A stretch of DNA of 64,000 nt from SpSt-333 sp964371615 (GTDB taxonomy: Bacteria > Bacteroidota > Ignavibacteria > UBA10030 > UBA8401). Location: positions 620,001 through 684,000 of the forward strand of contig CAYJMS010000001.1 of assembly GCA_964371615.1 (NCBI GenBank), given 5' to 3'. The notes beneath the pieces were generated by a model that ran no database searches, was not told the DNA's origin, and saw only the letters and a list, made by a program, of their open reading frames with translations. Of this stretch, positions 43,517 through 53,700 are shown in pieces; positions within the stretch are counted from its first letter, which is position 1, and the number at the start of each line of letters is the position of its first letter. Made by a program: the position numbers and the translations under genes.

Positions 43517-45355
43517 ATGGATATTCCACCGTATATTAAACACCACGGCATCAGGGAGTGGGTAAAGGAAATTGCAGATCTTACCAAACCCGCTTCGGTG
43601 CATTGGTGTGACGGTTCTCAGGAAGAGAACGACCGGCTATGTGAATTGATGGTACAGTCCGGCACATTCACACGGCTGAATCCGCAAAAACGTCCGAACA
43701 GTTATCTTGCCCTCTCCGATCCCTCCGATGTGGCCCGTGTTGAAGACCGGACATATATCTGCAGCGCGCGGCGCAGCGACTCAGGTCCCACCAACAACTG
43801 GGTCGATCCCAAAGAAATGAAAAGCACTTTAAAGGGTATTTTTGACGGTTGTATGCAGGGCCGGACCATGTACGTCGTCCCGTTCAGCATGGGACCGATA
43901 GGATCAAAAATCGCTCACATCGGCGTAGAAATTACCGATTCGCCGTACGTGGTCGTCAGTATGAGAATTATGGCGCGCATGGGTAAACAGGTCTATGACG
44001 TTCTCGGTGAAGCGGGAGAATTCGTCCCCGCCGTGCATTCCGTGGGGTTGCCATTGGCGCCGGGACAAAAAGATGTGCCGTGGCCGTGCAATAAAGAAAA
44101 AAAATACATCGTTCATTTCCCCGAAGAACGGAGTATCTGGTCGTTCGGCAGCGGATACGGCGGCAATGCGTTGCTCGGAAAAAAGTGTTTTGCATTGCGG
44201 ATCGCATCGGTGATGGCGCGCGACGAAGGGTGGCTTGCGGAACATATGCTGATCCTCGGCGTTGAATCGCCAAAGGGACAAAAGACATATATCGCAGCGG
44301 CATTTCCGAGTGCGTGCGGTAAAACGAATTTTGCCATGCTCATTCCTCCGTCGTCATTCAGCGATTGGAAAGTGACAACAATCGGCGATGACATCGCATG
44401 GATAAAACCGGGGCACGACGGCAAATTGTACGCCATCAATCCGGAAGCGGGATATTTTGGCGTCGCTCCCGGCACGTCGGAGAAGACTAATCCGAACGCC
44501 ATGACGACGATCTCGAAAAATACGATCTTCACCAATGTAGCGTTGACGCCGGACGGAGACGTTTGGTGGGAAGGAATGACCAAGGTGCCTCCGCCGAAGC
44601 TGATCGATTGGCAGGGGAAAGAGTGGACACCTGATTGCGGCAGAGTCGCCGCACATCCAAATGCACGGTTCACCGCACCGGCGCATCAGTGTCCGTCGAT
44701 CGACAAGGATTGGGAAAATCCCGACGGCGTTCCGATCAGTGCATTCGTCTTTGGAGGACGGAGAACCAATACTGTGCCGCTGGTAGTGCAGGCATTCAAC
44801 TGGAATTTCGGCGTGTATATGGCGGCGACGATGGGATCAGAAACTACCGCTGCCAATGCAGGAAATACGGGCGAAGTTCGTCGGGACCCGATGGCGATGC
44901 TCCCATTTTGCGGATACCACATGGCTGATTATTTCAACCATTGGCTGCAAATGGGGAGGATGATCCATAATCCGCCGCGCATTTTTAATGTCAACTGGTT
45001 TCTGAAAGACAAAGAGGGAAATTTTCTCTGGCCCGGATTTGGTGAAAACATGCGCGTATTGAAGTGGATCGTTGAACGTGTACACGGGCAGGCTTTTGCA
45101 ATCGAATCACCGCTTGGCTGGATGCCGCGATATGAAGATATGGATTGGTCCGGAAGGCCCGGAGTGACACAGCACCAATTCTTCTCCGTTATGTCTGTCG
45201 ATCGTGAATTGTGGAAAAAAGAGATATTGCTGCAGGAAGAACTCTTCATCAAACTGTACGATAAACTCCCCAAGGAATTCGTCCTCATTCGGGAACTGCT
45301 CCTCTCCCAACTCTGGAGATCGCCGGAACGGTGGGAGATGGAGAAGGACACTTAA
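43517..45355 (+). CDS. pckG: Phosphoenolpyruvate carboxykinase (GTP)
   Basis: 612 residues, typical of the GTP-dependent family. The P-loop with the reactive cysteine is C267 in FPSACGKTNFAML; GFVFGGRR-type and WVDPKEM motifs are also present (SAFVFGGRRTNTVPLV). It interconverts oxaloacetate and PEP using GTP or GDP, for gluconeogenesis or anaplerosis. GGAGG precedes the ATG. It stands alone and is followed by a hairpin. Confidence 0.96.
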   Translation: MDIPPYIKHHGIREWVKEIADLTKPASVHWCDGSQEENDRLCELMVQSGTFTRLNPQKRPNSYLALSDPSDVARVEDRTYICSARRSDSGPTNNWVDPKEMKSTLKGIFDGCMQGRTMYVVPFSMGPIGSKIAHIGVEITDSPYVVVSMRIMARMGKQVYDVLGEAGEFVPAVHSVGLPLAPGQKDVPWPCNKEKKYIVHFPEERSIWSFGSGYGGNALLGKKCFALRIASVMARDEGWLAEHMLILGVESPKGQKTYIAAAFPSACGKTNFAMLIPPSSFSDWKVTTIGDDIAWIKPGHDGKLYAINPEAGYFGVAPGTSEKTNPNAMTTISKNTIFTNVALTPDGDVWWEGMTKVPPPKLIDWQGKEWTPDCGRVAAHPNARFTAPAHQCPSIDKDWENPDGVPISAFVFGGRRTNTVPLVVQAFNWNFGVYMAATMGSETTAANAGNTGEVRRDPMAMLPFCGYHMADYFNHWLQMGRMIHNPPRIFNVNWFLKDKEGNFLWPGFGENMRVLKWIVERVHGQAFAIESPLGWMPRYEDMDWSGRPGVTQHQFFSVMSVDRELWKKEILLQEELFIKLYDKLPKEFVLIRELLLSQLWRSPERWEMEKDT

Positions 45356-45379
45356 CAATTCAGTGGAATACAATAACAG

Positions 45380-45412
45380 TGCCTGACTCCACGTCGGGCA
45401 TTGTGCATTTTC
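45380..45412 (+). terminator. Hairpin after pckG
   Basis: TGCCTGAC (45380-45387) pairs with GTCGGGCA (45393-45400), including one G-T pair. The T run after it is interrupted, so termination strength is uncertain. Confidence 0.45.
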
Positions 45413-45502
45413 AGGAATAAGAATTTTCCCCTGTTTTTCCCAATATTTATAACCCTCCTACCTAAAATCATACAATTCCCTAAGATTACTACATTTTATG
45501 GA

Positions 45503-45518
45503 CGGCACACTCTTTGCA
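45503..45518 (+). promoter_or_regulatory. Sigma-54 (-24/-12) promoter ahead of tonB
   Basis: CGGCACACTCTTTGCA matches the consensus TGGCACRNNNNTTGCW at every fixed position except the first. The GG at 45504-45505 and GC at 45516-45517 are exactly 10 bases apart. The start codon of tonB lies 31 bases downstream with AGGAG in between, an excellent fit. The nearby NtrC-type regulator could act here. Confidence 0.65.
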
Positions 45519-45549
45519 TTTTAAATCACTGGAAGAAAGGAGTGTACCT

Positions 45550-46368
45550 ATGGGACATCCTATTTCTTACAAAGCCGGCGGTTTTCATTTGCCGCATTTA
45601 CACAAGAAAAATTCTTCCGCGGTAACTGTGGTATCGTATTCGATCGATGATGCCCGGCGGGATCTCCGTCGTGCACTACGATTGAATTTGGAACGCGGTC
45701 TGATGTTTTCAGCGATCATTCATGTTCTTGCGGTGGCCGGGTATTATGCCTTTGAGTATGCAAGGACACTGACTGAGGAAGAGCCGGTTGTCAGAGTTCG
45801 CATCATGAAGTACAGCGACCTGGGACCGCCGCCGTCGATTACCAACTCCATGAGTGCACCGGTGGTCGGAGTTGCCCGGTTCGGAAAGCCGAGTATCGGA
45901 ATGCCGATTCCGGTACCGGATGCCGAAATCAATCCCGAACAGACTATTGCAACGCAGGCTGAAATGAGTTCGGTGGTGGGACCGGGAATAGAAACCGGAG
46001 CGGAAGAAGGAGGGGGAGCAATTCAGATTACCGATGACATTTCGATTGAAGAGGATGAACCGGGCATGGGAGAATTCGTCCCGGTGGAAAAATCTCCGCA
46101 GATCGTTCAATCGGTCCGACCGGAGTATCCGGAGATTGCACGCAGGGCAGGAATTGAAGCGACTGTGTGGGTGAATATTTTAGTGGACAAGAAGGGGAAG
46201 CCGAAGAGGGCTGTTGTCGTGAAAGAAGACGGTGCGGGGGTTTTTAATGACGCCGCAATCAAGGCAGCAATGGCATACCAGTTTACTCCTGCAGTCATGA
46301 ACAGCGGCCCGGTGCAGGTATGGGTGTCGATCAAATTCAAATTCACGCTGATCAGTACCAATAAATAA
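45550..46368 (+). CDS. TonB-family energy transducer
   Basis: 272 residues from the ATG at 45550, supported by AAAGGAG (an upstream in-frame codon at 45514 lies inside the promoter). An unusually long cytoplasmic N-terminus of about 55 residues precedes the single membrane anchor (MFSAIIHVLAVAGYYAFEYA), then a short periplasmic linker and a classical TonB C-terminal domain (SVRPEYPEIARRAGIEATVW; AAIKAAMAYQFTPA). It transmits proton-motive force from ExbBD to outer-membrane receptors. exbBD are not adjacent. Confidence 0.92.
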   Translation: MGHPISYKAGGFHLPHLHKKNSSAVTVVSYSIDDARRDLRRALRLNLERGLMFSAIIHVLAVAGYYAFEYARTLTEEEPVVRVRIMKYSDLGPPPSITNSMSAPVVGVARFGKPSIGMPIPVPDAEINPEQTIATQAEMSSVVGPGIETGAEEGGGAIQITDDISIEEDEPGMGEFVPVEKSPQIVQSVRPEYPEIARRAGIEATVWVNILVDKKGKPKRAVVVKEDGAGVFNDAAIKAAMAYQFTPAVMNSGPVQVWVSIKFKFTLISTNK

Positions 46369-46410
46369 CGTTGTCGGCGTACACTTTCAGAAAAATCAGA
46401 AAAAAACTTT

Positions 46411-47754
46411 ATGCGACGCGCCTACAGAAGCCACACGCTCAGTTCGTTTCCCAGAATAAACTATACGAACGAATATGCTTCAAAATGTATTCCGATAGAC
46501 CAGGCGGCATCACTGGTGACCTCCGGTGACAATGTCTTTGTCAGCGGAAATGCGGCATCACCGGCAGATTTTATGAAGGCACTGGCAAAACGCCGTGAAG
46601 TGCTGAACGGCGTGTCGATTTATCATTTGCTCTTGCTGGGTGAGGATCCGATCGCCGATGACTCATTTCGCGATCATATTCAACATGCATCATTTTTTGT
46701 CGGTCAGGCAGAACGGCCTGCGGTGATGAAAGGTCAATCGGACTACATACCGATCTTCCTTTCGGAAATTCCATCCGTTATTTCCTCCGGTGCGATCCCG
46801 ATGGATGTCGTGTATGTGATGGTGTCGCCGCCGGACGATTATGGATTCATGAGCCTGGGAGTTGAGTGTGCCGCCTCAAAAACGGCGGTGGAATACGGCA
46901 AAAAAGTGATAGTGCAGGTAAACGATCAAATGCCGCGCACGCACGGCGACACGTTCGTGCACGTCTCCGATGTCGATTTTATCGTTGAATTATCCAATCC
47001 GCTGATAGAATTGGAAATTCCCGAATTCACCGATGTGGAACGCAGAATCGCACAATATATCGCTCCGCTTATTGAAGACGGTTCGACCATGCAACTCGGT
47101 ATCGGCGGAATTCCCAATGCCGTGCTCTCGGAATTGGAAGGGAAACATGACCTTGGCATCCATACAGAAATGGTCTCCGACGGGATGCTGCATGCAATCG
47201 AGAGGGGGATCGTAACGAACGCACGAAAAACGATCCATCATAAAAAAGCGGTTGCCACGTTTACATTGGGAACCAAACGGCTGTATGAATTCGTCAATGA
47301 CAATCCGATGTTCGAATTCCTGCCGACCAATTATACCAACAATCCGTTTATCATTGCTCAGAACGACAAGATGGTTTCGATCAATTCTGCATTAGAGATC
47401 GATATCACCGGTCAGGTGTGCGCCGATTCAATGGGTACGTCGATTTACAGCGGATTCGGCGGACAGCTCGACTTTGTGCGCGGAACCTGTGCCTCCAAAG
47501 GCGGAAAGGCGATCATTGCATTGCCATCGACCGCCAAGGACGGCGCCTACAGCCGCATTGTACCGATGCTGAAACCGGGCGCCGGCGTGGTCACCACCCG
47601 GGGCGACGTACGGTATGTTGTGACGGAATTCGGCGTGGCGTATCTTTTCGGCAAGAATCTCAGGCAGCGTGCTGACGCACTGATCAATATTGCCCATCCG
47701 GCGTTCCGGGAAGAACTGGCAAAAGAAGTACACAAACGTTACGGAGGAAAATAA
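46411..47754 (+). CDS. Acetyl-CoA hydrolase/transferase family (4-hydroxybutyrate CoA-transferase-like)
   Basis: 447 residues. Family motifs: LGIGGIPNAVLSEL and the catalytic Glu in GIHTEMVSDGML, with SGFGGQLDFVRG. Enzymes of this family move CoA between acyl groups (acetate, succinate, 4-hydroxybutyrate, propionate). The specific pair of substrates cannot be read from sequence. The next gene begins immediately at its stop codon, so the two are cotranscribed. Confidence 0.9.
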   Translation: MRRAYRSHTLSSFPRINYTNEYASKCIPIDQAASLVTSGDNVFVSGNAASPADFMKALAKRREVLNGVSIYHLLLLGEDPIADDSFRDHIQHASFFVGQAERPAVMKGQSDYIPIFLSEIPSVISSGAIPMDVVYVMVSPPDDYGFMSLGVECAASKTAVEYGKKVIVQVNDQMPRTHGDTFVHVSDVDFIVELSNPLIELEIPEFTDVERRIAQYIAPLIEDGSTMQLGIGGIPNAVLSELEGKHDLGIHTEMVSDGMLHAIERGIVTNARKTIHHKKAVATFTLGTKRLYEFVNDNPMFEFLPTNYTNNPFIIAQNDKMVSINSALEIDITGQVCADSMGTSIYSGFGGQLDFVRGTCASKGGKAIIALPSTAKDGAYSRIVPMLKPGAGVVTTRGDVRYVVTEFGVAYLFGKNLRQRADALINIAHPAFREELAKEVHKRYGGK

Positions 47755-47994
47755 TTGTCACGTGAGCTGAAAATACACACGGCAGATATTGAGGCGATTC
47801 TGGAGGATCAGAAATCGCTGAGCGCATTGTCGCTGGAGGTTGAGCGGGTGTTACGTTTTTACGAGGAACACCCGAATTATCCTCTGGATATCGCAAAATT
47901 ACGCACCAAAGTCATGGAAGTGTATTCGAAAGTGAACAAATCCATCGATGACCTTCAAAAACTGCAGCAGGAAGAACGTAAAAGTTCGCAGTAG
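47755..47994 (+). CDS. Small helical protein of unknown function
   Basis: 79 residues starting with TTG directly after the CoA-transferase stop; GGAGG at 47743-47747, 7 bases upstream, supports this start. The sequence is charged and helical, with heptad-like leucines (LSALSLEVERVLRFYEEHP; VYSKVNKSIDDLQKLQQEE). No family is recognised. It may accompany the CoA-transferase or the stress protein that begins 11 bases later. Confidence 0.55.
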   Translation: MSRELKIHTADIEAILEDQKSLSALSLEVERVLRFYEEHPNYPLDIAKLRTKVMEVYSKVNKSIDDLQKLQQEERKSSQ

Positions 47995-48005
47995 GGAGTA
48001 CTGTT

Positions 48006-48500
48006 ATGATCCATATTAAAAAAATACTTGTCACCACCGATCTTTCGGAAGAATCTCGAACGGCCATGGAATATGCAGCGTGGCTTGCATCAATCGAACA
48101 TTCCTCCGTTACGCTGTTTTATTGCGTAGACAATATTCCTTCAGTAGCATACCATACCGTCGATCTGACATTTGATAAGTTCCATGCCGAATTGTTGAAA
48201 CAGGAACAACAACGCCTGAATGCCTTTGCGGATTCCCTGCATAAGACCGTAAAACTGCAATTCGATGTGGTGATGATGGAAGGGAATGCCTCCCGCATGA
48301 TCATCCGGTATGCCGAAAAGCATAAATATGATTTCATCGTCATGAATACTCACGGCAGAACTGGAATACAACATGCTGTATTGGGGAGTATTTCCGAAAA
48401 AGTGGTCCGACAGGCACCCTGTCCCGTAATTACCATTCGATCAACGACAAAAAGGAAGAATTCTCATAAAGTATCGCATAAAAAAGCCAGTACTCATTAA
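48006..48500 (+). CDS. Universal stress protein (UspA family)
   Basis: 164 residues with the ATP-binding pattern G-x2-G-x9-G-S seen as NTHGRTGIQHAVLGSISEKV, followed by APCPVITI. The N-terminus MIHIKKILVTTDLSEES is typical. UspA-type proteins accumulate on starvation and stress; their biochemical roles vary. A lysine-rich tail follows the fold. A strong terminator lies downstream. Confidence 0.92.
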   Translation: MIHIKKILVTTDLSEESRTAMEYAAWLASIEHSSVTLFYCVDNIPSVAYHTVDLTFDKFHAELLKQEQQRLNAFADSLHKTVKLQFDVVMMEGNASRMIIRYAEKHKYDFIVMNTHGRTGIQHAVLGSISEKVVRQAPCPVITIRSTTKRKNSHKVSHKKASTH

Positions 48501-48521
48501 TATTTCTCCTACCTCCTCCTG

Positions 48522-48550
48522 TCCCCCGCCGAATTATGCGGGGGATTTTT
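48522..48550 (+). terminator. Rho-independent terminator
   Basis: TCCCCCGC (48522-48529) pairs with GCGGGGGA (48538-48545), followed by TTTTT. Confidence 0.88.
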
Positions 48551-48626
48551 ATTTTCTCCCGATACTCGCGATCATTTTTTATGCCCAATTCGGTTAATTT
48601 CTCGATAAGACAAATATCTTGTTTTA

Positions 48627-48655
48627 TTGTTTTTAGGGAGATAAAGAATTATATT
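48627..48655 (+). promoter_or_regulatory. Possible promoter of yggS
   Basis: TTGTTT (48627-48632), a 17-base spacer and TATATT (48650-48655), 18 bases before the ATG. It follows the terminator of the stress-protein gene. Confidence 0.42.
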
Positions 48656-48673
48656 TCCTTTTACTCTTGAATA

Positions 48674-49369
48674 ATGATAGCCGAAAACGTTAAAAACATT
48701 AGAGAAAGCATCGCGGCAACGTGCTATCGGATTGGAAGAGACCCGCAAACTGTTGATTTAATTGCAGTTAGCAAGACTTTCGGAGCCGAAGATATTTCAG
48801 TCGCCAATGATGCCGGTGTGAAGGATTTTGGCGAAAATTATGTCCAGGAGCTTGTCGGAAAAAGAGACCAATTATCCGGCCGGGATATTCATTGGCACTT
48901 TATCGGACATTTACAGACGAATAAGGTCAAGTATATCGTCGACTGGATGTCTCTGATACAGTCGGTTGACAGCGACGGATTAGCGGCAGAGATCGAAAAA
49001 AGGGGGAGCAGTGCCGGAAAAATTGTCGATGTATTGATTGAAGTGAACACATCTGAAGAAGCAACCAAATTCGGCGTGAGACCTGCTCTGGCAATGGATT
49101 TAATCCGGGCGATAAATAATCGTCCGTCGTTACGGCTGAAAGGATTAATGACTATCGGGCCATTTTCCGATGTTGCCGAAGAGTCCAGAGCGTCATTCAG
49201 AACATTGAAAAATATTTTTGATCACGCCAATGCGGCAGGATTCCTCCGAACGCCGATGACTATTTTGTCGATGGGAATGACGCACGATTATCCCATAGCA
49301 ATAGAAGAAGGTTCCACAATGGTCCGTGTCGGCACGGCAATTTTCGGAACCCGAAAAAAAAGAGATTGA
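48674..49369 (+). CDS. YggS-family PLP homeostasis protein
   Basis: 231 residues. The PLP lysine is K34 in LIAVSKTFGA, and GENYVQEL, HWHFIGHLQTNKVKYI and LSMGMTHDYPIAI are family signatures. YggS/PLPBP proteins bind PLP without catalysis and maintain vitamin B6 and amino-acid balance. In Gram-positive bacteria the orthologue (ylmE) begins the same gene cluster as divIVA and ileS, as here. Confidence 0.94.
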   Translation: MIAENVKNIRESIAATCYRIGRDPQTVDLIAVSKTFGAEDISVANDAGVKDFGENYVQELVGKRDQLSGRDIHWHFIGHLQTNKVKYIVDWMSLIQSVDSDGLAAEIEKRGSSAGKIVDVLIEVNTSEEATKFGVRPALAMDLIRAINNRPSLRLKGLMTIGPFSDVAEESRASFRTLKNIFDHANAAGFLRTPMTILSMGMTHDYPIAIEEGSTMVRVGTAIFGTRKKRD

Positions 49370-49402
49370 GTTGTTGATTGTTTCATAATCGAAAGGCGCA
49401 CT

Positions 49403-49930
49403 ATGAAAATTACACCGTTAGACATCAAAAAGCAGGAATTTAAGAAGGTATTGCGTGGGTACGATCCGATTGAAGTGGATGCCTTTCTCGATGCTCTCTC
49501 GAACGAATTTTCAGATCTCCTGAAGCAGCTGAAGGAATTGAGGGAACAATACATCGAGATGGAGATACAGCTGCGGGATTATAAGCAGAAAGAGCGGGAT
49601 CTTCAGCAGATACTTATGCAGGCACAGGAAACAAGCGCCCGTTCGATAGAAAATTCCAGAAAAGAAGCGGAGTTGATAATTCAGGAAGCGGAATTGAAGG
49701 CCAGCCAGATTATCGACCATGGCAGAATTGAAGTGATGCACGCAAAAGAGGAATTATCGAATCTTAAAGCCAAAAAGGATGTCCTGGTCAGCCGCATGAA
49801 GGTGCTGTTGAGTTCCGAAATGGAGATGATCAAAGCCCTGGAATCGGAAGAGGATAAAACGGCGATAGATCCGGGGCTCGGTACAGGAAAAGAGAATTTT
49901 CATATTGATGAAGTGTTAAAGAAATTATAA
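49403..49930 (+). CDS. DivIVA-domain protein
   Basis: 175 residues. The N-terminal membrane-binding part is clear (ITPLDIKKQEFKKVLRGYD, then EVDAFLDAL), followed by a long coiled coil (residues about 45-150). DivIVA-type proteins bind curved membrane at septa and poles and recruit partners. AAAGGCG precedes the start. The stop overlaps the PNP start codon by one base. Confidence 0.9.
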   Translation: MKITPLDIKKQEFKKVLRGYDPIEVDAFLDALSNEFSDLLKQLKELREQYIEMEIQLRDYKQKERDLQQILMQAQETSARSIENSRKEAELIIQEAELKASQIIDHGRIEVMHAKEELSNLKAKKDVLVSRMKVLLSSEMEMIKALESEEDKTAIDPGLGTGKENFHIDEVLKKL

Positions 49931-50751
49931 TGTCTATACTCCAGCAGAAAATCGACGACGCGCTCGCATTTATCCGTACGCGAACCGCAGCCGAACCAAC
50001 GGTCGGTATCATACTCGGCACCGGGCTTGGCGGTTTGGTCAAGGAAATTCGGATCGATACCGTGATTGACTATGCGGATATTCCGCATTTCCCGCTCTCG
50101 ACAGTGGAATCCCATAAGGGAAAATTGATTTTTGGGAGCATCGGCGGAAAATCGATCGTTGCAATGCAGGGGCGTTTTCATTTTTACGAGGGATACTCGA
50201 TGCAGCAGGTGACGTTTCCGGTCCGGGTGATGAAATTTCTCGGCGTCAAAACTCTGTTGATATCGAACGCAGCCGGTGGTATGAATCCTCACTTTAGTAA
50301 GGGGGATATCATGATCATCACCGATCATATTAACCTGCTGGGGGATAATCCATTAATCGGTCCGAATGAAGACCACCTTGGCCCGCGGTTTCCGGATATG
50401 TCGGAACCGTATTCAAAGGAACTGATTGCCCTGGCCGAACACGTGGCGCAGGAATTGAACATCCGGCTGCAAAAAGGGGTCTTTATCGCTTTGACCGGGC
50501 CGACGCTGGAAACACGCGCCGAATATCGGTTTCTTCGGATGATCGGGGCGGATGTGGTCGGTATGTCCACCGTTCCGGAGGTCATCGTCGCCGTTCATCA
50601 GTCCATGCGCGTGCTTGGATTCTCGATCATGACCGACGAATGTTTTCCCGACACACTGCAGCCGGTGTCGCTGCAGGAAGTGATCGCGGTCGCAAATACA
50701 GCGGAACCAAAATTAACGGCAATTATGAAAGAAGTGGTACAACGGTTATAA
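49930..50751 (+). CDS. Purine-nucleoside phosphorylase, trimeric type
   Basis: 273 residues. Phosphate-binding GTGLGGLV, ESHKGKLIFG, QGRFHFYEGYS, SNAAGGMNP and the purine-site MSTVPEVIVA motifs are intact. It splits inosine or guanosine with phosphate in purine salvage. The start overlaps the last base of the divIVA stop, and ileS follows one base after the stop, so it is embedded in a larger cell-division/translation operon. Confidence 0.95.
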   Translation: MSILQQKIDDALAFIRTRTAAEPTVGIILGTGLGGLVKEIRIDTVIDYADIPHFPLSTVESHKGKLIFGSIGGKSIVAMQGRFHFYEGYSMQQVTFPVRVMKFLGVKTLLISNAAGGMNPHFSKGDIMIITDHINLLGDNPLIGPNEDHLGPRFPDMSEPYSKELIALAEHVAQELNIRLQKGVFIALTGPTLETRAEYRFLRMIGADVVGMSTVPEVIVAVHQSMRVLGFSIMTDECFPDTLQPVSLQEVIAVANTAEPKLTAIMKEVVQRL

Positions 50752-50752
50752 C

Positions 50753-53700
50753 ATGTTTAAAGAACTCACAGACAAAATTCAATACGCGGCAGTCGAAAAA
50801 GAAATTCTGAAATTCTGGGAAGAGAATAATATCTTCGACCGAAGCATTACCACCCGCGAGGGAAAACCGCTCTATACATTTTACGAAGGCCCGCCCACGG
50901 CAAACGGCAAACCGGGAATTCACCATGTGATGGCGCGGACGCTGAAGGATGCGTTCTGCCGGTACAAGACCATGAGCGGATATCAGGTGCATCGGAAGGC
51001 GGGATGGGACACCCACGGACTTCCGGTGGAGATCGAAGTCGAAAAACAAATCGGCATCAAGCATAAGGATGAGATCCTCGATTACGGGGTGGAAAAGTTT
51101 AACAAAGCGTGCCGCGAGTCGGTGTGGAAATACAAAGTGGACTGGGAACAAATGACCCGCGAAATGGGGTACTGGGTCGATCTGCACCATCCGTATGTCA
51201 CGTTCGAAAACAATTATATTGAGTCCATCTGGTGGGCTTTAAAAAGATATTTCGACGCCGACATGATCTACCGCGGATACAAGATCCAGCCGTATTGCCC
51301 CCGTTGTGAAACGCCGCTCTCATCGCACGAAGTTGCACTCGGATACAAGGATGTCAAGGATCCGAGCGTGTATGTCAAGATGCGGCTCAAGGAAGACCCG
51401 CATACGTCATTCCTGGTCTGGACGACGACCCCCTGGACCCTCATCTCGAATGTCGCACTGGCGGTGCATCCCGACATCGAGTACGTCAAGATAGAATTGT
51501 TGCATAGCGAAGGGGAAGAAACTTCGCCGACCGGAGAATTTCTGATTCTGGCAACAGCGAGGCTGGAAGTCATAAAAGAGAAATACACCGTCGTACAGGA
51601 GTTGAAGGGAAAAGATCTGCTCGGCAAGGAATACGAACGACTATTTAATTATCACCAGGTAAAGGAAAAAGGGTGGTATGTTGTTGAGGCGGATTTCGTG
51701 ACAACAGCGGATGGCTCCGGTATCGTACACATGGCGCCGGCGTACGGCGAAGACGACTATCAGACATGCCGAAAATACGGTCTGCCGACAATTCATCCCG
51801 TGAATAAATCGGGCGAATTCGAGGAAAGCGTCGTGGATTTCCGCGGCAAATTTGTGAAAGATGCCGATGCGGATATCATCCAGAACCTGAAACATCGCAA
51901 TATTCTCTATCGAAAAGAGCAGTATCAGCATAGTTATCCCCATTGCTGGCGTTGCACCTCGCCGTTACTGTATTATGCGCGCGATTCGTGGTATATTCGC
52001 ACAACGGCATATGCACAGAGGATGATTGAATTGAATAAAGAGATCAATTGGATCCCAAGCGAGGTTGGCGAAGGCCGGTTCGGGAACTGGCTCGAAGAAA
52101 ACAAGGATTGGGCGTTGTCCCGTGATCGGTACTGGGGAACCCCGCTGCCGATCTGGGTATCGGCAGACGGCCGAACGAAAAAATGTGTCGGAAGTTTTGA
52201 GGACTTGATTGGTGCGGAATGGCTGGATGAATCGGGAACGCCGACCGGAAAGTCGTTTACCCGTGAAGATATCAAAACTCTCGATCCCCATAAACCGACA
52301 GTGGATCGACTGGCATTTAAGACCGCTAACGGTGAATATCTTCGACGGACACCGGAACTGATCGACGTATGGTTCGATTCGGGCGCCATGCCGTTTGCTC
52401 AATGGCACTATCCGTTCGAGAACAAAGAGATTTTTGAAAAGAATTATCCTGCGGATTTCATATCCGAAGGAATCGACCAGACGCGAGGATGGTTTTATAC
52501 GTTACACTCCATCGGTACATTCCTCTTCGATACGCCGGCGTACCGCAACGTTCTGGTCAACGAACTGATCCTCGACAAGAGCGGTCAGAAGATGTCCAAA
52601 ACAAAAAAGAATACCGTCGATCCGTTTACCCTGATTCACAAATACGGCGCGGATGCGACCCGGTGGTACCTGGTTTCGCAGTCGCCGGTCTGGCGGCCGA
52701 CATTGTTCGATGAAGCGGGCATCGGAGAAGTGCAACGGAAATTTTTCAGCACGCTGGTCAATACGTATTCCTTCTTTGCGTTGTATGCGAATATCGATTC
52801 CTTCAATTATCAGGAAGAGCGTGTTCCGGTGCGCGAACGCGCGGAAATCGACCGGTGGATTATTTCGTCTTTGAATACACTCGTGAAACAATACAGACAG
52901 TGTATGGACGAATATGATCTGACGAAGGCGTCGCGCGCCATCACGGATTTCACCCTCGACAATCTGTCGAACTGGTATGTTCGGAGGAACCGTCGACGGT
53001 TTTGGAAGAGTGAAAAAGGGAAGGATAAAACGGCGGCATATCAGACACTCTATGAGTGTCTCGACACCATCGTGAAATTATCCGCGCCGATTGCACCGTT
53101 TCTGGCCGATGAGATCTATAAAAATCTGCACAGTGTGTCTCGCAAAGAGGGATGTGAATCGGTGCACCTCGCGTTACTGCCCAATGTGGATGAAGCCGCA
53201 ATCGATCCGGAACTCGAGGAGCGGATGGATTATGCCATCCGCATTGTTTCTCTGGTCCGTGCGATGCGGGTCAAATCGAACGTCAAGGTGCGGCAGCCGT
53301 TACAGAAGATCATTCTGCCGATCGCCGATCAGCGACAGAAAGAAGAAATCAGGATGATGGAAGATGTTATCCTGGAAGAGATTAACGTCAAAGAGATCGA
53401 ATTCGTGACGGACGATGCCGGCATTGTGAAAAAGTATGCCAAGCCGAACTTTCGGACGCTTGGACAGAAATTCGGGAAACAGGTGCAGGCCGTTGCATCA
53501 AAGATCCGTACCATGAGTTCAGCGGAAATTTCCGAACTTCAAAAAATCGGATCGACGACCTTCTCGGACAACGGTAATTCGTTCACCATCCAGAGGGAGG
53601 ACGTTGAAATTCACCACGAGGACCTTCAGGGCTGGCAGGTCGAAACGGACGGAACGATTATGGTTGCGCTGGATACGGAGGTCACCCCGGAACTCCGGAT

